A stretch of DNA of 35,099 nucleotides from Nitrospira sp. (GTDB lineage Bacteria; Nitrospirota; Nitrospiria; Nitrospirales; Nitrospiraceae): assembly GCA_019636875.1 (NCBI GenBank), contig JAHBWR010000026.1, positions 1 through 35,099 on the forward strand, given 5' to 3'. Both the position numbers and the translations under genes were made by a program. Below, in pieces: positions 8,181 through 17,626 of the stretch. The first letter of the stretch is position 1. Each line of letters starts with the position of its first letter. Below the pieces are notes generated by a model. It was given only the letters and a program-made list of their open reading frames with translations, made no database searches and was not told the origin of the DNA.

Positions 8181-8991
8181 GCGACTGTTTCTGTATCGAG
8201 GCAAGTGCTTCAAACACATCCGTATGCCGCAGACCTGTACGATCCAACTCCAACAACTCGAAGAGCTTATGATTTGAGAGACGTTTCCCGCCTGGCTTCT
8301 GTTCACCCGAGACAGATGATCCGATGTGCCAGCGTCGCTCGACCTCTTCACAGATCTCATGCCACGTTCTCGGAGTCCCATCGCTCACGTTGTAGACCTC
8401 ACCAGATTGCCCATGCCTCAGTGCGGCAAGACAGACGGCGCTCAGATCTTCAACGTGAATGAGGTTCACATACTTCCGTGAGCGGTTCACCCGTCCCGTC
8501 TTAATCCAGTCGATCGGATTGCGGCCTGGCCCGTATATCCCCGAGACTCGTAAGACAATGGCACCATAGGCAGTTCGCAAGAGTTCTTCACCTTGTACAC
8601 GAGGTATGGTGAGATCGATGGGCGTTGATTCATCAACCCAGGGTGGAGGATAGGGTGGTGTGGCTCCCTCACGATAGGCGGAGGTGCTCCCAAGGATGAC
8701 CACTCGGCGCGCACCCAGCAACGCATGATCGGCAAATTGCCGCACCAACTCAATCGGCACCGCCGGAAAACACCACAGCACATCGGTCGCAGTCGGGATC
8801 GATACCCAGGTGTCAGGTCGAGCCAGATCGAAGGCGATCCGATGATCGGGACTCAGATGGCTGAGATGTTGTTCGGGATCTCGACTGCTCGCACACACAT
8901 GGGTATAGCGACGCTCCGCGAGCGGGTGAAGGATCTTGGCGGTATAGCCGGCCCCCAGAATCGTGAGTGATTGGTGCAACGCGTTCTCCAT
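8155..8991 (-). CDS. NAD(P)-binding epimerase-like protein (YeeZ-type extended SDR)
   Basis: 278 residues forming a Rossmann domain: LTILGAGYTA is the dinucleotide loop, CASSRDPEQ follows strand 2, and VVILGSTSAYRE resembles the SSTxxY strand of atypical extended SDRs. WVDEST, VLRVSGIYGPGRNPI, VNLIHVEDL and VYNVSDGTPRTWHE are typical of the epimerase/YeeZ group. The catalytic YxxxK is not intact: the usual Lys is missing after the Tyr. YeeZ-like proteins are poorly characterised, so a nucleotide-sugar or metabolite redox role is inference. No signal peptide. Divergent from the beta-propeller lipoprotein gene across a 204-bp gap. Confidence 0.78.
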   Translation of the reverse strand: MENALHQSLTILGAGYTAKILHPLAERRYTHVCASSRDPEQHLSHLSPDHRIAFDLARPDTWVSIPTATDVLWCFPAVPIELVRQFADHALLGARRVVILGSTSAYREGATPPYPPPWVDESTPIDLTIPRVQGEELLRTAYGAIVLRVSGIYGPGRNPIDWIKTGRVNRSRKYVNLIHVEDLSAVCLAALRHGQSGEVYNVSDGTPRTWHEICEEVERRWHIGSSVSGEQKPGGKRLSNHKLFELLELDRTGLRHTDVFEALASIQKQSLTQVEPSR

Positions 8992-9140
8992 TTGGATAAG
9001 GCTGTCTGCAGTGTGCCAGTTTGAAGGGATCTGAGTCTAATACATTTCGACATGATGTTGGCCGACAGAGTGACTTCAATCGCTCCGCAGTGACCGAGGA
9101 TTGAAACGACTCACATCAAAAAATATCCGTAGGTGCTCCG

Positions 9141-9169
9141 TTGTCACTCCACATGTAGAATGGTATAAG
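9141..9169 (+). promoter_or_regulatory. Sigma70-like promoter of the beta-propeller lipoprotein gene
   Basis: TTGTCA (9141-9146) and TATAAG (9164-9169) with exactly 17 bp between them and an extended TGG in front of the -10. Transcription would start near 9176, giving a 20-nt leader that contains the GGAGAAGGAAG ribosome site. The strongest promoter-like match I found in the window. Confidence 0.55.
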
Positions 9170-9195
9170 TCAAAGAAGGGCGTGGAGAAGGAAGA

Positions 9196-10422
9196 ATGCG
9201 TAGCCGATCATCAGCGAATCGATTTCGACTTGCGTGGCTCATGCCATTGGTGTTTCTCGCACCTGGCTGTGGTGATGAGGGTGGTGGAGGCGGGTTTGGT
9301 AGCGGCGGCAGCCCAATAGGTGGCGGGGAGCCGACGGCGGCGAGCGTCTATGTCACCAATAGCGGTTCCGACAATATCTCGGCGTATACGGTCAATGGGA
9401 CAACCGGTGGGCTCTCGGCCATTGCCGGATCGCCCGTGGCCAACGTGTCGACTCCATCGGCCATCGCCGTCTCGCGAAATGGGTTTTTTGCCTTTGCCAC
9501 AAACAGTCAGACGAACCAAGTCACGTCATTCAGAATCGGTACCGATGGCGGGTTACTACTGGCCTCCGGAACAGCCACGAGTCCCAATCCAGCCTCAGTC
9601 GGTACCGCTCCAAGTGCCGTCGCCATTTCAAGCAATACAGAGTTCCTCTACGTCGCCAATCGAGGTTCCGACAGCGTGACGGCCTTCACGATCGGGGCCA
9701 CCGGCGTCCTGACGCTCGTCCCGCCGGAAGCGGGAATGCCCAATCCTGTTGCGGCTGGAGGCTCAGCACCTGTTTCGCTCGTCGGTTCCGCGACCGATTC
9801 GTTTCTGTATGTGGCCAATAGCGCCGACAACACCGTGTCGGTCTTTCAGATCGAAACGAACGGATTGTTGAAGCTGGTTCCGCCGACAGGGTCGCTCAGG
9901 AATCCGGTTGCGGTCGGTGGCAACGCACCGAGCGCACTCGCGCTCTCGTCAACCGGGCAGTTTTTGTATGTGGCGAATCGCGCATCGAATAACGTCACCG
10001 TCTTTCAGGTCGAGACCAGCGGACTGCTGACGCTGGTGCCGCCGGTCGGGTCCGGAACGAACCCTCAGTCCATAGGAGGAACCGGTCCGATAGGAATCGC
10101 CGTGGCGCCGGATGGGCAGGTTCTGTACACGGCGAACGAAGGAGGCACCGTCTCGGCCTTGACGATCGGAACCAATGGGCTGCTCACCCTCGTACCTTCT
10201 TCGGGAAGTTCATCGAACCCCATTCAGGCCGGGACAACTCCCTCAGCCATTACGATCTCGCAGGATGGACAGTTTTTGTATGTGGCGAATCGAGGAGGAG
10301 GGGTGTCGGCCTACACCGTTGTTTCCGGCACCGGCACCTTGGTCCCCTTGCCGGTGCTCTTGGGAAATCCGTTTCCGACCGGAACCACACCCTCTGGAAT
10401 TGCCATGCAGAGGCCGCTCTAA
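9196..10422 (+). CDS. Seven-repeat beta-propeller lipoprotein (lactonase/YncE-like fold)
   Basis: 408 residues. The N-terminus MRSRSSANRFRLAW plus LMPLVFLAPGC is a lipoprotein signal peptide with lipobox LAPGC, followed by a flexible Gly-rich linker. The rest is seven repeats of roughly 45-55 residues, each around a core like FLYVANRGSDSVTAF, then xIGTNGLLTLVP and an NPxxxGxxPSxIAxS segment: one repeat per blade of a seven-bladed propeller, as in 6-phosphogluconolactonase-like and YncE-like proteins. No catalytic residues can be assigned and the protein is membrane-anchored, so a binding or scaffold role is more likely than lactonase activity. Repeats are also similar in DNA: a 23-bp stretch at about 9958 recurs at about 10270. 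Start supported by GGAGAAGGAAG. Confidence 0.85.
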   Translation: MRSRSSANRFRLAWLMPLVFLAPGCGDEGGGGGFGSGGSPIGGGEPTAASVYVTNSGSDNISAYTVNGTTGGLSAIAGSPVANVSTPSAIAVSRNGFFAFATNSQTNQVTSFRIGTDGGLLLASGTATSPNPASVGTAPSAVAISSNTEFLYVANRGSDSVTAFTIGATGVLTLVPPEAGMPNPVAAGGSAPVSLVGSATDSFLYVANSADNTVSVFQIETNGLLKLVPPTGSLRNPVAVGGNAPSALALSSTGQFLYVANRASNNVTVFQVETSGLLTLVPPVGSGTNPQSIGGTGPIGIAVAPDGQVLYTANEGGTVSALTIGTNGLLTLVPSSGSSSNPIQAGTTPSAITISQDGQFLYVANRGGGVSAYTVVSGTGTLVPLPVLLGNPFPTGTTPSGIAMQRPL

Positions 10423-10454
10423 CGAAGAGCCTGCGATCGGAAACGTCCGACAGA

Positions 10455-12623
10455 TCAACTCGCCAGACGATTTCTCAAGCGGTCTGTCATATTGGAGGCT
10501 TCCTCAGACAGGCGATCTCTGAGAAGGTGCTGGAGTTGGTTGGCCGGAACCGGCTTGCTGAAGAGGTAGCCTTGATAGGCGGCACACCCTTGCATGCGGA
10601 GAAAGGCGAGTTGATCTCGCGTTTCCACTCCCTCGGCCACGATATGAAGGTTGAGGGCACGCCCCATGCCGATGATGGCCCGCATAATCGGAGAATCGCT
10701 CTTCCCGAGTTGGAGATCCTTGACGAAGGCGCGATCGATTTTCAGGGTATCGATTGGGAAACGCTGAAGATAGGCGAGGGAGGAGTATCCCGTCCCGAAG
10801 TCATCGATCGCGACTCGAAAGCCTGATTCTTTGAGTCCTTTCAACGTGGCCGCCGTTGTCGATGCGTCCGTCATCAGAATACTTTCGGTCAACTCCAGCT
10901 CGATGTCTTGCGGTGTCCCTCCTTCGGCATAGACGAGCGCCTTGATCTGATCGGCGACGTTACGCTGCCTGAAATGGAGGCCGGACAAGTTGATTGAGAC
11001 GGCGGTGGGTGCCAATCCGCTCTTGTGCCAGATGCGTTGCTGCTGCGTGACGCTCGTAATGACCCATTCACTCATTTGAACGATCAACTCTTCCTCCTCG
11101 GCCACCGGGATGAACTCAGCGGGAGAGATCAACCCACGTGTGGGGTGTTGCCAGCGAATCAGGGCTTCAAACCCAATCACCTTTTCCGACAAGGTATCCA
11201 CCTGCGGTTGGTAGTGGAGCACGAACTGATTGTTGGCAATGGCGGCACGCAAATCTTGTTCGAGGTTGACGCGAGCGGTAATCGAGACATTCATCGCATC
11301 CGAAAAATACTGATAGCAATTATGTCCCTTGTTTTTTGCAGCCTGGAGGGCGGTGCCGGCGTTGCGAAGCAGCAGCTCGGCTTCCGTACCATCCGTGCCG
11401 GAAATGGCAATCCCGATGTTTGCGGAGAGCGTTAGGCTGGTCGTTCCGATGTGAAACGGGTGCCCGAGCGAATCCAGAAAGTTCTGGGCCACTCTGGCGG
11501 AATCCTGAGGCGTGGACAGGTTGGTGAGATACAGCATGAACTGACTATCGCTGAGGCGTGCCAGGATCGGCGAATCTGTCCCAGAATATTGGGCGATCGT
11601 CATACCGACCGAAAGCGCCTGCCGAAGACGTTCGGTGACTTCTTTGATGATCTGATCCCCGCTGCGGGACCCGTACATGTCGCAGATACGATGATAGCGG
11701 TCCAGACTCAGCACCAAGAGAGCGTCGGTGGTACTGCTGCCCGTTCCACAGGCGATGGCTTGCGCAACGCGATGGAGAAATAAACTCCGATTCGGGAGAT
11801 GTGTTTGACTATCGTAGTTGGCCAAGAGGTAAATCTTGGCCTCCGCGTCACGCTTGTCCGTGACATCCTGGACCGTTCCCATCATGCAGCGAGAGTTCGT
11901 ACTCTCGTCCGTGACGAGTTCACCGAGAAGGTGGACGATGCGTTCCTTTCCATCCTGCGGGACCATCCGGTGATCCAGATCCAACCCGGTGCCGTCGGTG
12001 ACGGCTTCGCGCATGGCCTCGGCGACCACGTCTCGGTCTCCGTCGTGCACGCGGGCCAAATACGCAGCCTGCGTATGATCGAACGAGCCAGGAGCGATGC
12101 CGAGAATGCGGCCGGCTGCCTCAGATAGGTCCATGCGGTTTTGCACCAAATCCCATTCCCAGCCGCCCAATTGTGCGATCCGTTGCGCTTGTGCCAACCG
12201 GGATTCACTGCTGCGAAGGGCGCTCAGGTTGTGGCTGGCCCGCAACATGTACCGCACGCGTTGGCTGAGGATGAGTCCGTGACACGGCTTCACGATAAAG
12301 TCGGTCGCGCCCATTTGATAGGCCTGTGCGATCGAATCGACATCGTCAGACCCCGTCATAATCAGAATCGGCACGAACTCCCCTCTGGGCAGTTGACGGA
12401 TCCGTTGGCACACGGCAAACCCATCCATACCGGGCATCTGCAAGTCCAGAATCACGATGTCCGGCATCGTCGTGGTGGCGAAATCGATGGCGGCTTGACC
12501 GGACTCCGCCTCTTCGACTCGGAGATCCTCCTGTTCCAAGCTCATCCGCGACAACATGCGAAACGTCGCATCATCATCGACAATCAGCGCGAGGGGAAGT
12601 GGCGCGTGAGTGGGGGAGGTCAT
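10455..12623 (-). CDS. Response regulator with PAS, degenerate GGDEF and intact EAL domain
   Basis: 722 residues. REC (10-128): acidic triad 16-18, phosphoacceptor Asp60 in ILDLQMPGMDGF, Lys112. PAS (145-258). GGDEF (262-440): starts LANYDSQTHLPNR, but the signature is LSDSQ at 357-361, so diguanylate cyclase activity is not expected. EAL (450-705): GFEALIRWQHP (Glu486), SINLSG, ELELTES, IDDFGTGYSSLAYL, LKIDRAFV and VAEGVETRDQ keep the metal and catalytic residues, so it should hydrolyse c-di-GMP. Its ATG overlaps the stop of the hybrid kinase gene as ATGA, implying coupled translation and a kinase-regulator pair. The degenerate GGDEF may bind GTP as an allosteric input; that is inference. 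Confidence 0.9.
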   Translation of the reverse strand: MTSPTHAPLPLALIVDDDATFRMLSRMSLEQEDLRVEEAESGQAAIDFATTTMPDIVILDLQMPGMDGFAVCQRIRQLPRGEFVPILIMTGSDDVDSIAQAYQMGATDFIVKPCHGLILSQRVRYMLRASHNLSALRSSESRLAQAQRIAQLGGWEWDLVQNRMDLSEAAGRILGIAPGSFDHTQAAYLARVHDGDRDVVAEAMREAVTDGTGLDLDHRMVPQDGKERIVHLLGELVTDESTNSRCMMGTVQDVTDKRDAEAKIYLLANYDSQTHLPNRSLFLHRVAQAIACGTGSSTTDALLVLSLDRYHRICDMYGSRSGDQIIKEVTERLRQALSVGMTIAQYSGTDSPILARLSDSQFMLYLTNLSTPQDSARVAQNFLDSLGHPFHIGTTSLTLSANIGIAISGTDGTEAELLLRNAGTALQAAKNKGHNCYQYFSDAMNVSITARVNLEQDLRAAIANNQFVLHYQPQVDTLSEKVIGFEALIRWQHPTRGLISPAEFIPVAEEEELIVQMSEWVITSVTQQQRIWHKSGLAPTAVSINLSGLHFRQRNVADQIKALVYAEGGTPQDIELELTESILMTDASTTAATLKGLKESGFRVAIDDFGTGYSSLAYLQRFPIDTLKIDRAFVKDLQLGKSDSPIMRAIIGMGRALNLHIVAEGVETRDQLAFLRMQGCAAYQGYLFSKPVPANQLQHLLRDRLSEEASNMTDRLRNRLAS

Positions 12624-15600
12624 GCCGCTCTCCTCTCGAGTTCGGATTGAAAGATTTGGCTCGCATGGTCGAATGCCGCGTCGAGCTGCCCTAACAACGG
12701 TTCAGCTTCTGTCAGCTGCCCTTGGCGACTGCAATCTTCAAACTGTCGGCACAACTTGGACAACGTCACTGCGCCAAGTACCGAGCTTCTGGACTTCAGG
12801 CTATGCGCGGCTTGGTTCACCGCCTGGGCATCACCGGCCCGCATCCCTTCTCGTATCTTGTCGACCAAATCCTGAGAATCCGAGAGATACAGCGACAGAA
12901 TTTTGGCCAGCGCATCTTCTTTGCCCGGCCGTTGCAGACTCGTAATCGACTTCCAGGCCTTCTGATCGACAACGGGAGAGGTGTCTGCGGTCGGGTCAGC
13001 CGCCGAACCAACAGGGACTGAGCTTGTTGTTGAAACCAGGCTGAGAACGGGTGCGTCATGTTTTGCCGGGGCGGTGCTCGGCCGAAGCCAGGAGGACAAC
13101 ACCGTCTGTAATCGCTCCATCGAGAAAGGCTTGGACAAGTAATCGTTCATGCCTGTCGCCAGGCAGTGCTCACGATCGCCTGGAGACGCATGGGCCGTCA
13201 GGGCAATGATCGGTATGGGTGTCCGCGATGTCGTCTGTTCCCATTCGCGGATCAGGCGAGTCGCCTCGAAGCCGTCCATCTCCGGCATCTGACAGTCCAT
13301 CAGAATAAGGTCGATAGAATCCGTCTTGGCCTGGGTGAGAACTTCGCGCCCGTTCTGAGCGAGGGATACGGTGCATCCCAGTGTCTCGAGCATCAGCTGA
13401 GCGATTTCCTGGTTCACCGGGTTGTCCTCCCCGAGGAGAACATGTCCGGATAGCGCCGGTGCGGCTTGGGCTGGTTGTGAGTCTGGCGATGCAACCGGCT
13501 TCTCGGTAACCATATCGACCAGCGCTTGGTGCAGGCCAAGGTACCGCAGCGGCTTCGTGATGAAGTGCATCTGAGCGCTCGTGGCATCCTGCTCGACGTC
13601 CGCTCGCTTGATGAACGACACCATGCGGAGAATCTTGGTCGCCGCATACGTCGCATCGGAGCGCAACGCTTGCAGTAATTCCGTATCGGTCATATCCGTG
13701 AACGTTTCATCGACAAGCGCTACGACCGGGCCGCTGTCATTCGCGAGTTCCGTCATTACTTGCTCGAGGAACTGGGCACCGGTATTGGCCACCTGTGAGG
13801 GGATGCCCCAGTGCGAGAGATACCGAGTCAGCAGCCGACCGGTGGCAGGATGAGCGATCGCGGCGCAGACTCGAACGTTGGCTAGCGAAGGATCGGGCTG
13901 CATCCCTGCGATGGCTCCGTCCTGCAACGGCAAGGGAAGGACGACCCAGAAGGTGCTGCCTTGGCCGATGACGCTGTCCACGCCGATGGTTCCACCCATC
14001 AATCCGCTCAGTTGTTTGCAGATGCTCAAGCCGAGGCCGGTGCCGCCATGCACGCGCGTCGAGGACCCATCCACTTGCGAAAACGACTGGAAGAGTTTGG
14101 CTTGGCCTTCGGCACTGATGCCGGACCCGGTATCGGTGATGGCAAGCTTGATCTTCGGAACTCCGTCTTGCGCGGGCTGAGAGGCGTCGACGGTGACCGT
14201 CACACGCACATCGCCTTCCTGCGTGAATTTGATGGCGTTACCAAGGATGTTGGTCACGATCTGTCTGATGCGGATGGGATCACCCATCACGGCGGACGGG
14301 ATTGACGGGTCGTAATCCGCCAACATATGCAACCCCTTCCGTTGGGCACGCTCGGCCAACTGCTCGACCGTGCGCTCAACGATATCCCGCAAATCGATCG
14401 GGACGGATTGAATCTCCAACTTCCCGGCCTCGATTTTCGAGAAATCGAGAATGTCGTTGATCAGCGTCAGCAAGGTGTCTCCGGAGTTGTGGATCGTCTC
14501 CACATAGTGCCGTTGCGTGTCGGAGAGGGGAGTGCGAGCGAGAATCTCGGTCATGCCGATCACGCCGTTCATCGGCGTCCGGATTTCATGGCTCATATTC
14601 GCCAAGAATTCCGCTTTGGCCTTCGTCGCATCCTCCGCCGCGAGCTTGGCGAGGGCGAGGGCTTCTTCCGACTCCCGGCGCCGGGCAGCCTCAAGGACCA
14701 GGGTCATGAAGTTGGCCAAGGCTTGAGCAAACTGCTGCTCATCCGGCGCCCAGTCGCGTGGGGACCCGACATGTTCAATCGTCACCACACCGGTCAATTT
14801 GCCTTGCGTAGAAAAGGGCGCATCGATGCGCGCCTGGATGTGGCCAGGTGCGAGAATGCCCGCGACCAGTTCGCGGTAGGCTGACTCCTGTTGCGCTTCG
14901 GCGGAGGCAATAAGCCGCTTTTCATTGAGCGCAGAGACGTAATGAGGGTACTGGGCGCGCGCCAGTTTCCTGCCGAACGTATGTCGGTCGGTGGGCTGCT
15001 CATAACTGTCGAGGCAATACAGAGACTGTGTCTGTTCTTCAAAGATCCAGACGCTCACCCGATCGACGGCGAGGGCTTGAGCGGCCATCATGGTCAATTG
15101 CTTCGCGGTGACAGGCAGCGCGCCCTCGAATACCGTGCGGTCCTGCACAAGTGCCAGCGTCGCGCTCTGTTGATGACGAAGCCGTTCTTCTTTCGTCTCC
15201 AACGACCGGTTGGTCGCTTGCAGGATCGTGGCCCGCTCCTCGGCCTGTTGTTTGGCATCCACCGCACCGACCAACTCCGTCTGCGCTTGCACCCGCGCTT
15301 TGATGGCCCGGCTGTTGGCCAACGCGACGGCCACTTGATCGGCCAAGCGGCGCGCATGGGCCATGTCCTCGGCGGGAGGTCTCTTTTTCTGTCGATAGCC
15401 GAGCACCAAGACGCCGCTGACATGCTCGTCCACGATGATGGGAAAGATGGCAAACAACGAGAGGTCCGGTCGCATCATCGCGGTCAAGTAGGACGGCATC
15501 GACGACACGGTCACTACCGTATGGTCCGGATGGGCCTGCAGGGCGGCGAAATGGTCATCCGTCAATTGACAATGATAGGCCTTGACCTCGTCCGATTGGC

Positions 15601-16816
15601 CGGTGATGAATCGCACGGAGAACAGGGTTGGGCCCTGCTCCTCCGGATCGACCAGAAACATGCCGACCGCTTCGCAACTGATCGTCTCCGTAATGCGAGA
15701 CTGTACAATCCTCACCATGGCTCCAGGTTCGTGACTGGAGAGGATGGCTTGACTGATGGCCGAGATCGTTTCCAACATCTGGAACTGCTGGCTGAGCTTG
15801 TCCGTCATGCTGTTGAACGACCCAGCCAGGTCTTGGAACTCATCGTCACTGGTGACCGTCACACGAGTCGTAAAATCTCCCTCGGCCAGACGCGCCGTAC
15901 CTTCCTGAAGGAGGGTGACGGGGTGCAAGCTCCGCCGGATCTGCGCCAAACTGAGGAGCACCACCGCGCTCAGCGCGGATGCAATGACCAGCAGGAAGGT
16001 GTGGCGGAATTGTTCGACAGGAGCCAACGCCGACTCACGGGCTTGGCTCAGCACAATCACCCAGGGTTCAATAAGAAATGTGTGGCGGAGCGGCATGGAC
16101 CAGGCGCCTGAAACATATGCATGATCGCCTTTCTGCCACATGGCATCTTCACCCATCGGGGATCCGCTGTTGTGCCGACGAAAATCGGGGAGGGTGACAG
16201 GCTCTGAGAAGGTGGAGTAGATCGCCTGATGTGCCCCGTCCTCGACGACAAGGTCCGTATTCCCTGGAAGGGTTTCTTTGACCTGCGTGCTCCATAAGAC
16301 CACTTCGTCAAGCTGGGCGGACAGGAGCCCCGCCTCCCATCGTTTTGGATTGACGACCCGGGTCAAGGTGAGTTGGGCCAGCTGCCCAGCGGACGGATGA
16401 ATTTCCAGGAGCGACTTGCCTTCCTGTAAATGTGCGACTTGAGCTGCTGAGAGTCCACGCCGATCCGATTTCACAGCCAACAGTTGAATCGATTGAAACC
16501 GTTGGCTCAACTCCTTGACTGATGCCGTGATGGTGACGTCCTCGCTTACCGTTCCATCCTGCGGCAATTCGGCCGCGAGGCGGTCTAGATCGGCCGCCAA
16601 CGTCAGGAGGTGGCTGTACAGCACCATCCCTTGAGACTTACTCTCTTGCTTGAGGCGAGCCGAGGTTTGCACGAGGAGCTGTTCCGTGACTTGGCCGTAC
16701 GAGACCCAGCCAAGGATCGAGGTCGGGACCAGGGCGCAGAGGACGAAGAGACCGAGGATCCGTCGTCCGATACGGCTCTCGAAGAGCGATTGAGAAAACG
16801 AGGTCTGCATGGTCAC
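12620..16816 (-). CDS. Hybrid sensor histidine kinase (HAMP-GAF-GAF-HisKA-HATPase-REC-REC-HPt)
   Basis: 1398 residues. TM1 20-40, a periplasmic sensor 45-270, TM2 272-293, HAMP 295-345, GAF-like domains about 350-500 and 550-710 joined by a coiled coil, HisKA with His743 in MSHEIRTPMNG, ATPase with N860 (NILGNAIKFT), DTGSGI (895-900) and GGTGLGLS (924-931). REC1 (980-1103) keeps Asp1036 and Lys1088 but lacks the N-terminal acidic pair. REC2 (1125-1245) is complete: GEDN, Asp1174, Lys1229. HPt (1287-1398) has His1338 in AAHSLKSRSS. The architecture resembles BarA/ArcB-type multistep phosphorelay; the final phosphate probably goes to the REC-EAL protein downstream. Start is GTG 16816 or ATG 16810, directly after the prepilin gene. 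Periplasmic ligand unknown. Confidence 0.92.
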   Translation of the reverse strand: MTMQTSFSQSLFESRIGRRILGLFVLCALVPTSILGWVSYGQVTEQLLVQTSARLKQESKSQGMVLYSHLLTLAADLDRLAAELPQDGTVSEDVTITASVKELSQRFQSIQLLAVKSDRRGLSAAQVAHLQEGKSLLEIHPSAGQLAQLTLTRVVNPKRWEAGLLSAQLDEVVLWSTQVKETLPGNTDLVVEDGAHQAIYSTFSEPVTLPDFRRHNSGSPMGEDAMWQKGDHAYVSGAWSMPLRHTFLIEPWVIVLSQARESALAPVEQFRHTFLLVIASALSAVVLLSLAQIRRSLHPVTLLQEGTARLAEGDFTTRVTVTSDDEFQDLAGSFNSMTDKLSQQFQMLETISAISQAILSSHEPGAMVRIVQSRITETISCEAVGMFLVDPEEQGPTLFSVRFITGQSDEVKAYHCQLTDDHFAALQAHPDHTVVTVSSMPSYLTAMMRPDLSLFAIFPIIVDEHVSGVLVLGYRQKKRPPAEDMAHARRLADQVAVALANSRAIKARVQAQTELVGAVDAKQQAEERATILQATNRSLETKEERLRHQQSATLALVQDRTVFEGALPVTAKQLTMMAAQALAVDRVSVWIFEEQTQSLYCLDSYEQPTDRHTFGRKLARAQYPHYVSALNEKRLIASAEAQQESAYRELVAGILAPGHIQARIDAPFSTQGKLTGVVTIEHVGSPRDWAPDEQQFAQALANFMTLVLEAARRRESEEALALAKLAAEDATKAKAEFLANMSHEIRTPMNGVIGMTEILARTPLSDTQRHYVETIHNSGDTLLTLINDILDFSKIEAGKLEIQSVPIDLRDIVERTVEQLAERAQRKGLHMLADYDPSIPSAVMGDPIRIRQIVTNILGNAIKFTQEGDVRVTVTVDASQPAQDGVPKIKLAITDTGSGISAEGQAKLFQSFSQVDGSSTRVHGGTGLGLSICKQLSGLMGGTIGVDSVIGQGSTFWVVLPLPLQDGAIAGMQPDPSLANVRVCAAIAHPATGRLLTRYLSHWGIPSQVANTGAQFLEQVMTELANDSGPVVALVDETFTDMTDTELLQALRSDATYAATKILRMVSFIKRADVEQDATSAQMHFITKPLRYLGLHQALVDMVTEKPVASPDSQPAQAAPALSGHVLLGEDNPVNQEIAQLMLETLGCTVSLAQNGREVLTQAKTDSIDLILMDCQMPEMDGFEATRLIREWEQTTSRTPIPIIALTAHASPGDREHCLATGMNDYLSKPFSMERLQTVLSSWLRPSTAPAKHDAPVLSLVSTTSSVPVGSAADPTADTSPVVDQKAWKSITSLQRPGKEDALAKILSLYLSDSQDLVDKIREGMRAGDAQAVNQAAHSLKSRSSVLGAVTLSKLCRQFEDCSRQGQLTEAEPLLGQLDAAFDHASQIFQSELERRAA

Positions 16817-16822
16817 ACGGGG

Positions 16823-17548
16823 CTAGAAGTTCTTGGCCAAACCGTAAAATCCACCGTCGCTCGCGCGAAGGACATCATCGTGGCTCTGGGGTGGAGAGAG
16901 AGGATTTTTTGAATCTCGATCCTTCCCCATACTGTAGACATCGAAGTCCGAGTTCAGCGGGACGAGAAACCGGTCTTTTCTCGCTCCCCCAACACCGCCA
17001 CAAGGTGGACCGCCTCCTCCACCTCCTCCGGCACCTCCGCCACCCCCACCAGCTCCCCCGCCGCCCCCGGCTCCGCCACCTCCACCGGCTCCACCTCCGC
17101 CTCCTGCTCCACCACCGGCGACCAGATGCAGTAGATCTTGGTGCTCCTCGTACTCAACAGCAAAGGAGACGTGTACGCCATCGTAGGCCGTGAGTGAGTG
17201 ATCGGCCAGCAGCACCCGCGGCGGGCGTTTCTTGCGCAATTTCAGTTTGGCCAGGTTGGTGATCTCAACATCAGTCGTACAGTTGATCCGATAGTATTGG
17301 TAGGGAGTTCCCCAAGGATCCAGCATGGTGCTACGCCCGATTTGCGCCAGGGTGTCGGGGTAGCCACCGCCACCGATTGCGAATCCTTTGACTTCCTTCG
17401 CAAGGGCGTGCAATTCGGAGATGGCCCTGGCGACACGCGCCTTTTCCAGAAAGTCGATGTAGTTGGGTACGGCGAGCGACGCCAAGATGCCGACGATCGA
17501 AACGGCGAGCATCAGCTCGATGAGAGTAAACCCCTGCGTGTTCCTCAT
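16823..17548 (-). CDS. GspG-like prepilin with an inserted segment and glycine-rich tract
   Basis: The ATG at 17548 gives MRNTQGFTLIELMLAV, a short prepilin leader cut after Gly6, then the hydrophobic helix ending PNYIDFLEKA. An in-frame ATG at 17617 would give a 29-residue leader. Residues 70-90 (YPDTLAQIG, MLDPWGTPYQYY) and the C-terminus (ARKDRFLVPLNSDFDVYSMGKD, then SHDDVLRASDGGFYGLA) match major pseudopilins of the GspG type, including the calcium-loop region. In typical members these two blocks are only about 10-15 residues apart. Here about 90 residues are inserted: a segment around LRKKRPPRVLLADHSLT and then roughly 45 residues of almost pure Gly with regular Ala. No other secretion or pilus gene is visible; neighbours are HAMP proteins and a hybrid kinase. 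Confidence 0.82.
   Translation of the reverse strand: MRNTQGFTLIELMLAVSIVGILASLAVPNYIDFLEKARVARAISELHALAKEVKGFAIGGGGYPDTLAQIGRSTMLDPWGTPYQYYRINCTTDVEITNLAKLKLRKKRPPRVLLADHSLTAYDGVHVSFAVEYEEHQDLLHLVAGGGAGGGGGAGGGGGAGGGGGAGGGGGGAGGGGGGGPPCGGVGGARKDRFLVPLNSDFDVYSMGKDRDSKNPLSPPQSHDDVLRASDGGFYGLAKNF
17000..17125 (-). repeat. Low-complexity glycine-codon tract inside the prepilin gene
   Basis: The coding strand is a run of GGN codons broken by GCN about every six codons, giving repeated A-GGGGG units (five to seven units). It is pyrimidine-rich on the plus strand and prone to slippage, so its length may vary between strains. Confidence 0.85.
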
Positions 17549-17626
17549 GTGAGACCGCCGTGACCGTGCCACATATCGCCGTCTGATGATCTGGCCGTCT
17601 AAATGCGTGTGGTTCATGCTGGTTGT

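Noticed and set aside
14891..16111. 406-codon plus-strand open frame antisense to the hybrid kinase
   Set aside because: The protein has no recognisable domains and is Arg/His/Gly-rich, as expected from the codon bias of the opposite strand. The kinase domains on the minus strand are unmistakable.
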